From Mageeibacillus sp. UBA6980 (GTDB lineage: Bacteria > Bacillota > Clostridia > Saccharofermentanales > Saccharofermentanaceae): 64,000 nt of DNA. Below the pieces are notes generated by a model. The model was not told the origin of the DNA. It made no database searches and saw only the letters and a list, made by a program, of their open reading frames with translations. The position numbers and the translations under genes were made by a program. The DNA is taken from NCBI GenBank assembly GCA_002450095.1, contig DJYK01000012.1, forward strand, positions 1 to 64,000, read 5' to 3'. Shown here piece by piece: positions 54,914 to 63,701 of the stretch; position 1 is the first letter of the stretch; each line of letters opens with the position of its first letter.

Positions 54914-55807
54914 ATGAGATTTTTTGTCACAGGTGTAGGAGGTCAGCTCGGTCACGATGTAATGAACGAGCTCGATAAGAGAGGATATGAGGCGGTCGGA
55001 ACAGACATTCTCGACAGCGCCAAGTCTTCCTTTCCTTATGTGAAACTGGATATAACCGATGAGGCTTCTGTTTCAAAGGCTGTCGCGACTATAAAGCCGG
55101 ATGTCATCGTACATTGTGCGGCATGGACAGCCGTTGATGCAGCGGAAGATCCTGAGAATCAGCCAAAGGTCAGAGCGATTAACAGCGACGGTACGAGATA
55201 CATCGCACAGGCGGCGAGGATCAACGATTCCAAGATGATCTACATCAGTACCGACTACGTTTTTGACGGGAACGGAACAAGGCCGTGGGAGCCTGATGAC
55301 CGGAACTATGCTCCCCTTAATGTATACGGGCAAAGCAAGCTCGACGGGGAACTGGCGGTATCGGGTCTTTTGGATAAGTATTTTATCGTCAGGATCGCAT
55401 GGGTATTCGGGAAGAACGGAAAGAACTTCATTAAGACTATGCTCAATGTCGGAAAGACGCATGATGAGGTCAGGGTCGTAAACGATCAGATCGGAACTCC
55501 CACATATACCTTCGATCTCGCGAGACTTCTCGTTGATATGGCCGAGACGGAGAAATACGGCTATTATCACGCTACTAATGAGGGCGGATTCATCTCCTGG
55601 TATGATTTCACATGTGAGATATACCGTCAGGCCGGTCTTAACACCAAGGTAACGCCGGTAACCACAGCGGAGTACGGCTTGTCTAAGGCTGCAAGGCCGT
55701 TCAATTCCAGATTGGATAAGTCCAAACTTCAGGAGAACGGATTCACGCCTCTACCGACATGGCAGGATGCGCTGTCGAGATACTTAAAGGAAATGGAGGA
55801 GATGTAA
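54914..55807 (+). CDS. rmlD: dTDP-4-dehydrorhamnose reductase
   Basis: 297 residues, normal. Last step of dTDP-L-rhamnose synthesis. FFVTGVGGQLGHDVMNEL at the start, STDYVFDGNGTRPWEPDD and Y-x3-K in NVYGQSKLDGE are typical. It begins 3 nt after rmlB and its stop overlaps the rmlC start (TAATG), although RmlC acts before RmlD. Confidence 0.96.
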   Translation: MRFFVTGVGGQLGHDVMNELDKRGYEAVGTDILDSAKSSFPYVKLDITDEASVSKAVATIKPDVIVHCAAWTAVDAAEDPENQPKVRAINSDGTRYIAQAARINDSKMIYISTDYVFDGNGTRPWEPDDRNYAPLNVYGQSKLDGELAVSGLLDKYFIVRIAWVFGKNGKNFIKTMLNVGKTHDEVRVVNDQIGTPTYTFDLARLLVDMAETEKYGYYHATNEGGFISWYDFTCEIYRQAGLNTKVTPVTTAEYGLSKAARPFNSRLDKSKLQENGFTPLPTWQDALSRYLKEMEEM

Positions 55808-56379
55808 TGGTACAGATCAAGGTAACCAAGGCTCCCATTGAAGGTCTTTATGTTATAGAACCTGCTGTTCACGGCGATGAGCGCGGTTATTTTATGGAGA
55901 CATATAATCAGCGCGATATGGCGGAAGCGGGATTGAATCAGGTATTCGTTCAGGATAACCAGTCCATGTCCGTACGGGGAGTTTTAAGAGGACTTCATTA
56001 TCAGAAGGAACATCCTCAGGCCAAGCTCGTACGCGCTATCAAGGGCGAAGTATTCGATGTAGCGGTAGATCTTCGCAAGGACAGCGCAACATACGGACAG
56101 TGGTACGGTCTTATCCTCTCGGAGGAGAACAAGAAGCAGTTCCTTATATCTGAAGGGTTTGCCCACGGTTTCCTCGTTTTGAGCGAGACTGCTGAATTCT
56201 GTTATAAGGTAACGGATTTCTGGCACCAGGGAGACGAGGGCGGATTAAGATGGAACGATCCCGATATCGGCATTGACTGGCCTGATGTCATAGGAGATAA
56301 GTTCTCGGACGGCACGCCTCTCAATATCAATGACAGGGACAGAAATTTTCCGGGACTTAAGGAAGCGTTTCAGTTTTAA
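55807..56379 (+). CDS. rmlC: dTDP-4-dehydrorhamnose 3,5-epimerase
   Basis: 190 residues, normal cupin. Catalytic His in RGLHYQ, with YFMETYNQRDMAEAG, FVQDNQSMSVRGVLRG, SEGFAHGFLVL and the end WNDPDIGIDWP typical. The frame is open back to 55759, but GGAGG at 55795-55799 and the family start point fix ATG 55807. Confidence 0.97.
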   Translation: MVQIKVTKAPIEGLYVIEPAVHGDERGYFMETYNQRDMAEAGLNQVFVQDNQSMSVRGVLRGLHYQKEHPQAKLVRAIKGEVFDVAVDLRKDSATYGQWYGLILSEENKKQFLISEGFAHGFLVLSETAEFCYKVTDFWHQGDEGGLRWNDPDIGIDWPDVIGDKFSDGTPLNINDRDRNFPGLKEAFQF

Positions 56380-56381
56380 TC

Positions 56382-57449
56382 ATGAGCATTATACCGATAG
56401 TTATACCTTCATATGAACCCGATGACCGCTTTCCGGCGATCTTAAGTGATATCAAAGAGGCGGGTCTGGGACCCGTCATCGTAGTTGATGACGGAAGCGG
56501 TGAGGCTTATAACAGCTTTTTTGAAACAGCCGAGACTTTGATAAAGGATCTTGGCGGTGTAGTCTTGCACCATGACGGGAATAAAGGCAAAGGCCGTGCC
56601 CTTAAGACCGCTTTCTCTTATATCCTGGAGAATATCCCTGAAGCGATCGGATGCGTTACCGCCGATTCGGACGGTCAGCATTCGGTCGAATGTATCGGCA
56701 ATTGCATGAAAGCTCTCGAAGAGCATTCCGACAGCCTTGTTCTTGGTGTTCGCGATTTCTCGGGTGATGATGTCCCTTTCAAGTCGCGTGCCGGCAATAA
56801 CATTACGATAATGGTCTGCAGTTACTTGTGCGGAGTCAAGGTCTCCGACACACAGACAGGTCTTAGGGGGATCCCTGCGCCCTTCATGAAAGAGCTTTTG
56901 GATGTAGAGGGCGAGAGGTTCGAGTTCGAGACGAGGATGCTGATCGTTACCCGTGACAAGTATCCTATATTCGAAGTACCGATAAAGACGATCTACGATT
57001 CAAAGGAGAATCATCAGACACATTTTAATCCGGTCAAGGATTCGATAAGGATATATAAGATATTCGGGAAGATGTTCGCGAAGTTCCTGTTTACTTCCTT
57101 GTCATCGGCCGTGATCGATCTTTTGCTGTTTCATATTTTCTGCAAGATGTTTACGGGGTTCTTCGAGACTGCGGCTTATGTAATCGCTGCGACTGTTGTC
57201 GCGAGGATCATATCCTCTGCATATAACTATCTTATGAATTACAGATTCGTATTCGACAGCAATAAGAGCCATACGACTTCCTTCCCGAAGTATGTCGTGC
57301 TGGCGATAATACAGATGAGCCTGTCGGCGGGGATCGTCACATTGCTCGTCTGGCTCATGCCCCATACTCCCGAATTGGTGTTTAAGATACCGGTGGATAT
57401 CATTTTGTTCCTCTTGAGTTACTATATCCAGAGGCGCTTTATCTACTGA
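56382..57449 (+). CDS. GT2 (DPM-like) glycosyltransferase fused to a GtrA domain
   Basis: 355 residues. Residues 1-225 are a polyprenyl-phosphate-sugar synthase-like GT2 domain (VIPSYEPDDRFPAI, VVDDGSGE, DSDGQHS, LGVRDFSGDDVPFKSRAGNNI). Residues 230-355 are four TM segments matching GtrA (KFLFTSLSSAVIDLLLFHIF at its start). GT2 proteins of this class charge polyprenyl phosphate with a sugar, and GtrA is thought to flip the product. A single chain would do both, giving a donor for GT-C enzymes such as those at 49272 and 50661. Pairing by inference. Confidence 0.9.
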   Translation: MSIIPIVIPSYEPDDRFPAILSDIKEAGLGPVIVVDDGSGEAYNSFFETAETLIKDLGGVVLHHDGNKGKGRALKTAFSYILENIPEAIGCVTADSDGQHSVECIGNCMKALEEHSDSLVLGVRDFSGDDVPFKSRAGNNITIMVCSYLCGVKVSDTQTGLRGIPAPFMKELLDVEGERFEFETRMLIVTRDKYPIFEVPIKTIYDSKENHQTHFNPVKDSIRIYKIFGKMFAKFLFTSLSSAVIDLLLFHIFCKMFTGFFETAAYVIAATVVARIISSAYNYLMNYRFVFDSNKSHTTSFPKYVVLAIIQMSLSAGIVTLLVWLMPHTPELVFKIPVDIILFLLSYYIQRRFIY

Positions 57450-57949
57450 TGAAACACGGGAAGACTTCGCTTTGTTATCTGATCGTCTGCGCGGTTCTTA
57501 TCCTGTTCGTAATTATATTTTCCATCAGCTGGCCTGTCGGGAATAAGACGTTGGGTAATGAATACACTTCCCATATATATGCGAATTCGTCTTTCAGGCT
57601 TATGAGCGTTTTTACGGGCGACGATTATCAGTTGTTCAGTTTTAATTACGATTACAGATTCGATGATACGTTCCGTTTTGAATTCGACAAGGCATCGGAT
57701 TCGTACAGGATAATGAAGCTTTCCGATGATGAGGCTTTGTATCTCGGAACCAATTCCGATAATGAACTTATCATGAGTCCGGAAGGTTCCGGAGAGACTT
57801 TCTGCTGGCATGTTAACCGTGTGGGAAACAGCATGTACTACATGATAGTCAATGATGCGGGCTATGCTCTTTGTGAGACAGAGGATTCGCGTGCTGTCAT
57901 GGCTCCCGCTGATGAGGAAAACGTCAACATGCATATGAGGCTTCAATGA
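57449..57949 (+). CDS. Membrane-anchored protein with beta-trefoil-like extracellular part
   Basis: 166 residues. One N-terminal TM or signal-anchor (about 8-30), then an extracytoplasmic part of 130 residues with repeated Tyr/Trp/Phe and short beta segments: SSFRLMSVFTGDDYQLFSF, YLGTNSDNELIMSPEGSGETFCWHVNRVGNSMYYMIVNDAGYALCE. The layout (Q/C-x-W, then Y/F and a turn) resembles a ricin-B-type trefoil, which often binds sugar, but no family match is claimed. Its start overlaps the previous stop by one base and its stop overlaps the next gene by 4 nt. Confidence 0.6.
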   Translation: MKHGKTSLCYLIVCAVLILFVIIFSISWPVGNKTLGNEYTSHIYANSSFRLMSVFTGDDYQLFSFNYDYRFDDTFRFEFDKASDSYRIMKLSDDEALYLGTNSDNELIMSPEGSGETFCWHVNRVGNSMYYMIVNDAGYALCETEDSRAVMAPADEENVNMHMRLQ

Positions 57950-59598
57950 GTAAAATGGGCATAAAGGAGAAGGTATCGGATATCAGATGGAACAACGTTC
58001 TCGCTGTTCCCGCTTTGATACTTATCTTTACCTGTATAATAAGAAACTTCACGCCGGTGTTCGATTCGCTCATTCCCGAATTTAACGGGATCTGCATAAT
58101 GGCGGCAACGATTGCAGTCCTTCTGATTCTGCTTTTTGACGGGAAGGAAAGAAAGCCGTGGACCGATTATGCGATACCTGCAGCGGTCGCTTTGAGCCTT
58201 CTGTACTTCCTCGAAAAGGGGGATATCCGACCCGTTTTTGTTCTGCTCATCATAGCGTTAGTGATCATGGCAGATAAAGAAATCGTGGCAGCAACCGTTT
58301 TTGCCTTTTTTGGCACCGTGTTTGGCGCGACGCTGATCTGTGCCAAGATGGGCTTTATAAGAAATTACGATCTGTATCACATAAGAACATGCGGATTTAT
58401 AAACCTTTGGGGACTTGGCCTTACATTATCACTGATGGTTTTTTCCCTTGTCGCGATCATAATTACCTCAGTACGTAACAAAAGGTTTGGCAAGCTTATA
58501 AGAGGACTGGTGCTGTCAGGACTTATATCTGTCCTTCTTGTCGGAGTCTGCCTCAAAGGACTTAATCTTCATGCAGCCGTGGAAGAGGGAATTTACGAGA
58601 TATATGTATTTGATACGGGAATCGGTCTCGAAGTTCACATGAAGGGGTTTGACGATTACTGTATCGTGGCAGGCGAGGATGAGGCAACGGGCTTCTCGAT
58701 CGTTCCGGTCGGGGATCACTATTTCATAACGACAGATTCCTACGGTGTGTCAAAGACTTTGTGTGTGATCGACGGCCGGCTTACGGTCGGAAATTACGAT
58801 CAGTCCGCCAATGCTCATTTATGGGACATCGAAGCCGTTCCGGATACTCCGTTTTTTATCATCTCGAATGTAGAGACGGGACTTCGGATCAATACTTCTG
58901 ACGGCAATATCGTTCTCGATGATCTGGGAGGTACGTTCAGGATCGGATCCCAAAACCTCGATTATTACGAGGATCAGTACAACTCATCAATCCCGGGAAA
59001 CAGCCTGTCCCGGGCGGAAGTAACTTCATCGAGTGAGTCGGTCTATACGGGACACGCCGTTACGCTTACCGATATTAAGGTGAAGATGGACGGTGTTGTT
59101 CTTACGGAAGGTGAAGATTATGAGGTAACCTACTGGAATAATTACCTTCCGGGCAGAGCCTGGGCGGATATCAGGGGTATCGGCGAATATGAAGGTGTTT
59201 TGGGATTGCCTTTTGAGATCGTCTACGGTGACAGATGTGACGATCCGTTCTACCGTGACATCGCGGACTATGTTGTAAGGATGTACCGTATGGCATATCT
59301 GAGATATCCGTCTCCCGAAGAGGTCCGCGATTATGTGCAGATACTGGTCGGCAGCAACCGCACCCCGGATTCCGTAGTATGGGATGCTTTCTATAACGGC
59401 GGCTTTGATGTAAGTAATGCACAGCTTATAGAAGCGGTCTACCGGCTGATGCTCCTTAGAAACGGCAGCCGGGACGAGTTGTCTTTGTGGATCGCCGAAC
59501 TGGACAGAGGCGTCAGCCGTCAGGATGTGATAACTGCTATATCCGAGTCTCCTGATTATCAGAATATTTGGCATAACTTCGGAAATGCGTACAGGTGA
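57946..59598 (+). CDS. Large membrane protein with beta-trefoil-like, Ig-like and DUF4214-like parts
   Basis: 550 residues. N-terminal region with about seven TM segments (15-215); an extracytoplasmic stretch at 225-355 with the same style as the preceding small protein (HLWDIEAVPDTPFFIISNVETGLRIN); a module at about 370-425 (YTGHAVTLTDIKVKMDGVVLTEGEDYEVTYWNNYLPGRAWADIRGIGEYEG) like beta-sandwich repeats of clostridial surface proteins; and a C-terminal helical part (YVVRMYRMAYLRYPSPEEVRDYVQ and AVYRLMLLRNGSRDELSLWIAELDRGVSRQDVI) that looks like DUF4214. Probably a cell-surface receptor, scaffold or glycan-binding protein. No catalytic motif recognised. Confidence 0.6.
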   Translation: MSKMGIKEKVSDIRWNNVLAVPALILIFTCIIRNFTPVFDSLIPEFNGICIMAATIAVLLILLFDGKERKPWTDYAIPAAVALSLLYFLEKGDIRPVFVLLIIALVIMADKEIVAATVFAFFGTVFGATLICAKMGFIRNYDLYHIRTCGFINLWGLGLTLSLMVFSLVAIIITSVRNKRFGKLIRGLVLSGLISVLLVGVCLKGLNLHAAVEEGIYEIYVFDTGIGLEVHMKGFDDYCIVAGEDEATGFSIVPVGDHYFITTDSYGVSKTLCVIDGRLTVGNYDQSANAHLWDIEAVPDTPFFIISNVETGLRINTSDGNIVLDDLGGTFRIGSQNLDYYEDQYNSSIPGNSLSRAEVTSSSESVYTGHAVTLTDIKVKMDGVVLTEGEDYEVTYWNNYLPGRAWADIRGIGEYEGVLGLPFEIVYGDRCDDPFYRDIADYVVRMYRMAYLRYPSPEEVRDYVQILVGSNRTPDSVVWDAFYNGGFDVSNAQLIEAVYRLMLLRNGSRDELSLWIAELDRGVSRQDVITAISESPDYQNIWHNFGNAYR

Positions 59599-59645
59599 TT
59601 TTCTTGCCGTAACATTATATAATCTAACACTTGGGAGGAAATGAC

Positions 59646-60893
59646 ATGATACGCCTTTATATTGATCCCGGTACGGGTAGTATGCTGTTCTCGATACTGA
59701 TAGGTATTATCGGTGTCGTTGTTTTCTTCTTAAGAACGGCATTGATCAAGATCAAGTTCATCCTCTCGGGTGGCAAGAAAGCCAAGATCGATAAGAATAA
59801 ACTGCCCATAGTCATTTTCGCCGATCATAAGCGTTACTGGAATGTTTTTCAGCCGATAGTAAGCGAGCTCGATCGCAGGAAACAGAAGGTATATTACTTC
59901 ACCGCTTCTCCCGATGATCCGGCATTGGAATACGGCAAGGATAAAGAATACGTTGAGTGTGAATTCATAGGAGAGGGGAACCGGGCTTTCTCGAGACTAA
60001 ATATCCTGAATGCTTACATCGTTCTGTCCACGACGCCGGGACTTGACGTCTATCAGTGGAAGAGATCCAAGACCGTTAATTATTATGTTCATATCCTTCA
60101 CGCACCGGGCAACATATCGCTGTACAGAATGTTCGGTACAGATTATTACGATGCCTTGCTCCTGTCGGGAGACCATCAGGTCGATCAGACCAGAAAGCTG
60201 GAGGCCCTTCGAGGCCTTCCCCCGAAGCAGATAGAGCTTACGGGACTTACATATCTTGACGAGATGAAGAAGAGACTCGATTCTCATCCCGTTAAAAAGA
60301 ACGACTCGGGGAAGAAGATCGTTCTTCTGGCTCCTTCATGGGGACCCTCCGGTATCCTTACAAAGTACGGAGCGCCTTTCCTGGATGAGCTTATAAGTTC
60401 CGGATACCACATTATAATAAGACCGCATCCTCAGTCTTTCTCATCGGAAGCCGGCATGCTGGATAAACTCATGAAAGCTTATCCCGAGAATGAGGATCTT
60501 GAGTGGAACAGGGATAACGATAACTTTGATGTATTGAGCAGAGCGGATATCATGATATCCGACTTCTCCGGTGTAATATTTGATTTCCTTCTCGTATTTG
60601 ACAAGCCGATCATGTATGCCAATGCGGGTTTCTCCAAAGATCCGTACGATGCCTGGTGGCTTCCCGAGACACCTTATACGTTTGAGATACTTCCCGAAGT
60701 CGGTAAAGAGATAACCGATGATTACAAGGGGCATCTTAAAGCCATGATAGATGAATGTATCAATGATCCGAGTTATGAAGCTTCGAGACAAAAGGTTCGC
60801 AATACCGTATGGAAAAACATAGGCAAGTCTACGGAATCGGTATGCGATTACCTTGTCAACAAGCTTCAGGAGTTGCAAGAAGAGGACAAGTAA
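59646..60893 (+). CDS. TagB/TagF-like CDP-glycerol glycerophosphotransferase family protein
   Basis: 415 residues. An N-terminal TM helix (about 10-32) precedes a GT-B-like domain of the teichoic-acid glycerophosphotransferase family: YFTASPDDPALEY, YVHILHAPGNISLYRMFGTDYYDALLLSGDHQ, LTGLTYLDEM, LLAPSWGPSGILTKYG, IIIRPHPQSFSS and MISDFSGVIFDFLLVFDKPIMYANA. The histidines of HAPG and RPHPQS fit the active site of TagF. It may transfer glycerol phosphate or a related alditol phosphate to the glycan. Start at 59646 chosen after GGGAGG at 59633-59638. Confidence 0.85.
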   Translation: MIRLYIDPGTGSMLFSILIGIIGVVVFFLRTALIKIKFILSGGKKAKIDKNKLPIVIFADHKRYWNVFQPIVSELDRRKQKVYYFTASPDDPALEYGKDKEYVECEFIGEGNRAFSRLNILNAYIVLSTTPGLDVYQWKRSKTVNYYVHILHAPGNISLYRMFGTDYYDALLLSGDHQVDQTRKLEALRGLPPKQIELTGLTYLDEMKKRLDSHPVKKNDSGKKIVLLAPSWGPSGILTKYGAPFLDELISSGYHIIIRPHPQSFSSEAGMLDKLMKAYPENEDLEWNRDNDNFDVLSRADIMISDFSGVIFDFLLVFDKPIMYANAGFSKDPYDAWWLPETPYTFEILPEVGKEITDDYKGHLKAMIDECINDPSYEASRQKVRNTVWKNIGKSTESVCDYLVNKLQELQEEDK

Positions 60894-63701
60894 TTGATAC
60901 CTGCGTTCGCGACAATACTATTTGATCTTATAATCAAGCCTCTTGAACTGTTCTTCGAGGTCGTTTTCTCCATAGCAAACAGAATTGTCGGCAACCCCGG
61001 CTTTGCGATCATCCTTTTAAGTCTCGCGGTAAACTTCCTTGTACTGCCTTTGTATAAGAGAGCCGATGAGGTGCAAAAGGAGGAGAGGGAGCTTGAGGAT
61101 AAGCTTGCTCCCGGAATAGAGCATATAAAGAAGACGTTTAAGGGCGATGAGCGCATGATGATGTTAAACACATACTATGCGCAGAATAACTATTCGCCGC
61201 TTTTTGTCCTTAAAGGATCTGTCTCGCTTCTTCTGCAGATACCGTTCTTTATGGCGGCATACAGGTTCCTGTCGGGATTGAAGCTACTGAGGGGAGTGTC
61301 ATTCGGACCGATAGAAGATCTCGGAGCGCCGGATCAGATGATAGTGATAGGAAGCCTCGCGATAAATGTGCTTCCCATACTGATGACGCTTATCAATTTC
61401 ATATCGGGATATATATACACGAAGGGTATGCCTCTTAAGAGCAAACTGCAGTTATACGGAATGGCGCTTATATTCCTGGTACTGCTCTATAACTCGCCTT
61501 CGGGGCTGGCATTCTACTGGACTCTCAACAACGTGTTCTCGATGCTTAAGAACGTCTTCTACAGGTTCAAGCGTCCGGGATTTGCGCTCTGCCTCGTGTC
61601 GGCTTTTGCCGGGGGAGTTCTGATGCTGTATGTTAATACCTTTTATGATTCTCCCTATCCCGCAAGACAGATCCGGCTTACCATATTCGGAATAGCTTTG
61701 GTGATCCCTTTGATCGTCGTTTTGATCAAAGGCAGATCCCCGTCTTATATAATGGGTCTGTTAAGAAAGCTTAAATATGAAGAACACAATAAGACCGTCT
61801 TTATTTTGAGCGGGTTCTTCTTGAGCGCACTTACGGGTCTTCTTATCCCGTCTTCGATAATCAAGACATCACCTTCGGAATTTATAGATGTCATAAGCTA
61901 CAGATCTCCGAATTACTATGTTATAACCGCTTTCCTTATCGCAACCGGATTCTTCGTTGTCTGGGGAGGAGTCTTTTTCCTTCTGGGAAGACGGCATACA
62001 AGATCCCTGATGAGCATATTGTGGTGGTGCGCCTGCCCCGCCTGTGCGCTCACATATCTGTTCTTCGGGACCGATCTCGGCAATCTGTCAACGGATCTTA
62101 TCTACGATGAGCCCTTTATGTTCACCCCCAAAGAGCAGTTCCTTAACGGAATTGCCGTGTTCTGCATCATGATCGTCGCTGTTCTTCTGTTGATCACATT
62201 CCGTAAGTTCACAAGTATCCTGGTATTCGCGATGCTTGCTTCTGCGGTTGGGCTCAGCATATATAACATGAACCTTATCGAGAGAGCATTTTCCAAGGTC
62301 TCAATGGGAAGCGAGAGCGGGCTTGCGAGCATTCCGCTTTCCACGGAAGGGCAAAATGTAATGGTGATCATGCTCGACCGCGCTCCCGGATACCTTGTTC
62401 CGTATATCTTCGAAGAGATCCCCGGGTTAGAGGAGCAGTTTGACGGATTCACCTATTATCCGAACACATTGTCGTTCGGTTCCCATACCAAGTTTGCCGC
62501 TCCGGCGCTTTTCGGAGGATACGAATACATGCCTTCGGCAATGTGCACCATCACGGATCAGACTCTCGTCGAGAAACACAACGAGGCACTGTCGGTCCTT
62601 CCGGTCCTGTTCAGGGATGAAGGTTATGAAGTAACGATATGCGATCCTCCTTTTGCAGGTTACGAGTGGACTCCGAACCTTGATGTCTTTACGGGGGATC
62701 TGTATGAGGGTATCGACGCGTATATAACAAAAGGCAGATTCGTTGATATCGATTCGGATTTTTCCGTACAACAGAATGCTTTGTGGGAGAGAAATTTCTT
62801 TTGCTACAGCGTATTTAAGACATGTCCTCTATTCCTTCAGATGAGTATATATAACCAGGGTAATTATAATCAGGCCGATATAGGATTCTCGGGATCGGAC
62901 TCGGAGGATGAGGAGTTTACCATGCCTCAGACCGTCTTCAATAAATCACAGGCGACGGGCGTCTCTCAGGTGTTCATGAACGCATATACGGTACTTACCA
63001 ACCTCGAGTTCATCACCGATGTAAATGATGAGCCGCGCAATACTTTCATGTATATGAATAATGTTACGCCTCACAATACCATGATGCTGTCGGAGCCTGA
63101 ATATGAGCCGGCACAGATAGTTGATAACAGGGAGTATGACGAGACACATCAGGACAGGTTCCAAACGCCGGTCTCGGGATATGATCTTTACATGAATTCT
63201 TCTCCTGCGCTCTCGCACTATCAGTGTAACGCAGCTTCCTACATACAGCTCGGCATATATTTTGACTATCTGAGACAGATGGGTGTCTGGGACAACACGA
63301 GGATAATCCTCGTATCCGATCACGGGCCTACGACTGACATGTTCGGGGGACACACCATAGTGCGCGATGTAAACATGGAGAGCTTTAACTGCCTTCTTAT
63401 GGTAAAAGACTTCGGTTCGACAGGGTTTAATGTGTGTGAAGACTTTATGACGAATGCCGACGTACCGTATCTTGCTTCAGCAGGGATCATCGAAGAACCC
63501 GTTAATCCGTTTACCGGAAATCTTCTTACCATGAACGGAAAGTACGAGCTTCCTATGCTAATATATGATTCGGAAGACTGGAATGTTGAGGATGCGATCG
63601 CAGGTGCCGATGCTTATGCATTTGCCGAGGGAGACTGGTATTCTTTTACCGGAACCCGGATCTTTGACAGGGATTCATGGGAGTTTGCCGGAACGAGATG
63701 A
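60894..63701 (+). CDS. YidC-like membrane domain fused to sulfatase/phosphoglycerol-transferase-like domain
   Basis: 935 residues. Residues 1-240 read as a YidC/Oxa1 core: NPGFAIILLSLAVNFLVLPLYKRADEVQKEERELEDKLAPGIEHIKKTFKGDERMMMLNTYYAQNNYSPL, then TM segments and YNSPSGLAFYWTLNNVFSMLKNVFY. Where insertases have the groove Arg before the L-x-L-P-L segment, this has Asn. About six more TM segments follow to residue 460. Residues 485-935 are an extracytoplasmic alkaline-phosphatase-superfamily domain: metal Asp in VIMLDRAPG (D495), nucleophile Thr in SHTKFAAPALFGG (T532), and SDHG (D809, H810). Start is TTG at 60894 (AGAGGA at 60881-60886); no in-frame ATG precedes the core. Probably transfers or removes a phosphate-linked group on the glycan. 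Confidence 0.85.
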   Translation: MIPAFATILFDLIIKPLELFFEVVFSIANRIVGNPGFAIILLSLAVNFLVLPLYKRADEVQKEERELEDKLAPGIEHIKKTFKGDERMMMLNTYYAQNNYSPLFVLKGSVSLLLQIPFFMAAYRFLSGLKLLRGVSFGPIEDLGAPDQMIVIGSLAINVLPILMTLINFISGYIYTKGMPLKSKLQLYGMALIFLVLLYNSPSGLAFYWTLNNVFSMLKNVFYRFKRPGFALCLVSAFAGGVLMLYVNTFYDSPYPARQIRLTIFGIALVIPLIVVLIKGRSPSYIMGLLRKLKYEEHNKTVFILSGFFLSALTGLLIPSSIIKTSPSEFIDVISYRSPNYYVITAFLIATGFFVVWGGVFFLLGRRHTRSLMSILWWCACPACALTYLFFGTDLGNLSTDLIYDEPFMFTPKEQFLNGIAVFCIMIVAVLLLITFRKFTSILVFAMLASAVGLSIYNMNLIERAFSKVSMGSESGLASIPLSTEGQNVMVIMLDRAPGYLVPYIFEEIPGLEEQFDGFTYYPNTLSFGSHTKFAAPALFGGYEYMPSAMCTITDQTLVEKHNEALSVLPVLFRDEGYEVTICDPPFAGYEWTPNLDVFTGDLYEGIDAYITKGRFVDIDSDFSVQQNALWERNFFCYSVFKTCPLFLQMSIYNQGNYNQADIGFSGSDSEDEEFTMPQTVFNKSQATGVSQVFMNAYTVLTNLEFITDVNDEPRNTFMYMNNVTPHNTMMLSEPEYEPAQIVDNREYDETHQDRFQTPVSGYDLYMNSSPALSHYQCNAASYIQLGIYFDYLRQMGVWDNTRIILVSDHGPTTDMFGGHTIVRDVNMESFNCLLMVKDFGSTGFNVCEDFMTNADVPYLASAGIIEEPVNPFTGNLLTMNGKYELPMLIYDSEDWNVEDAIAGADAYAFAEGDWYSFTGTRIFDRDSWEFAGTR

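Noticed and set aside
59604..59623. TATAAT at 59618-59623 as a promoter for the TagB/F-like gene
   Set aside because: No -35 box at a suitable distance was found; AT-rich spacers give such matches by chance.
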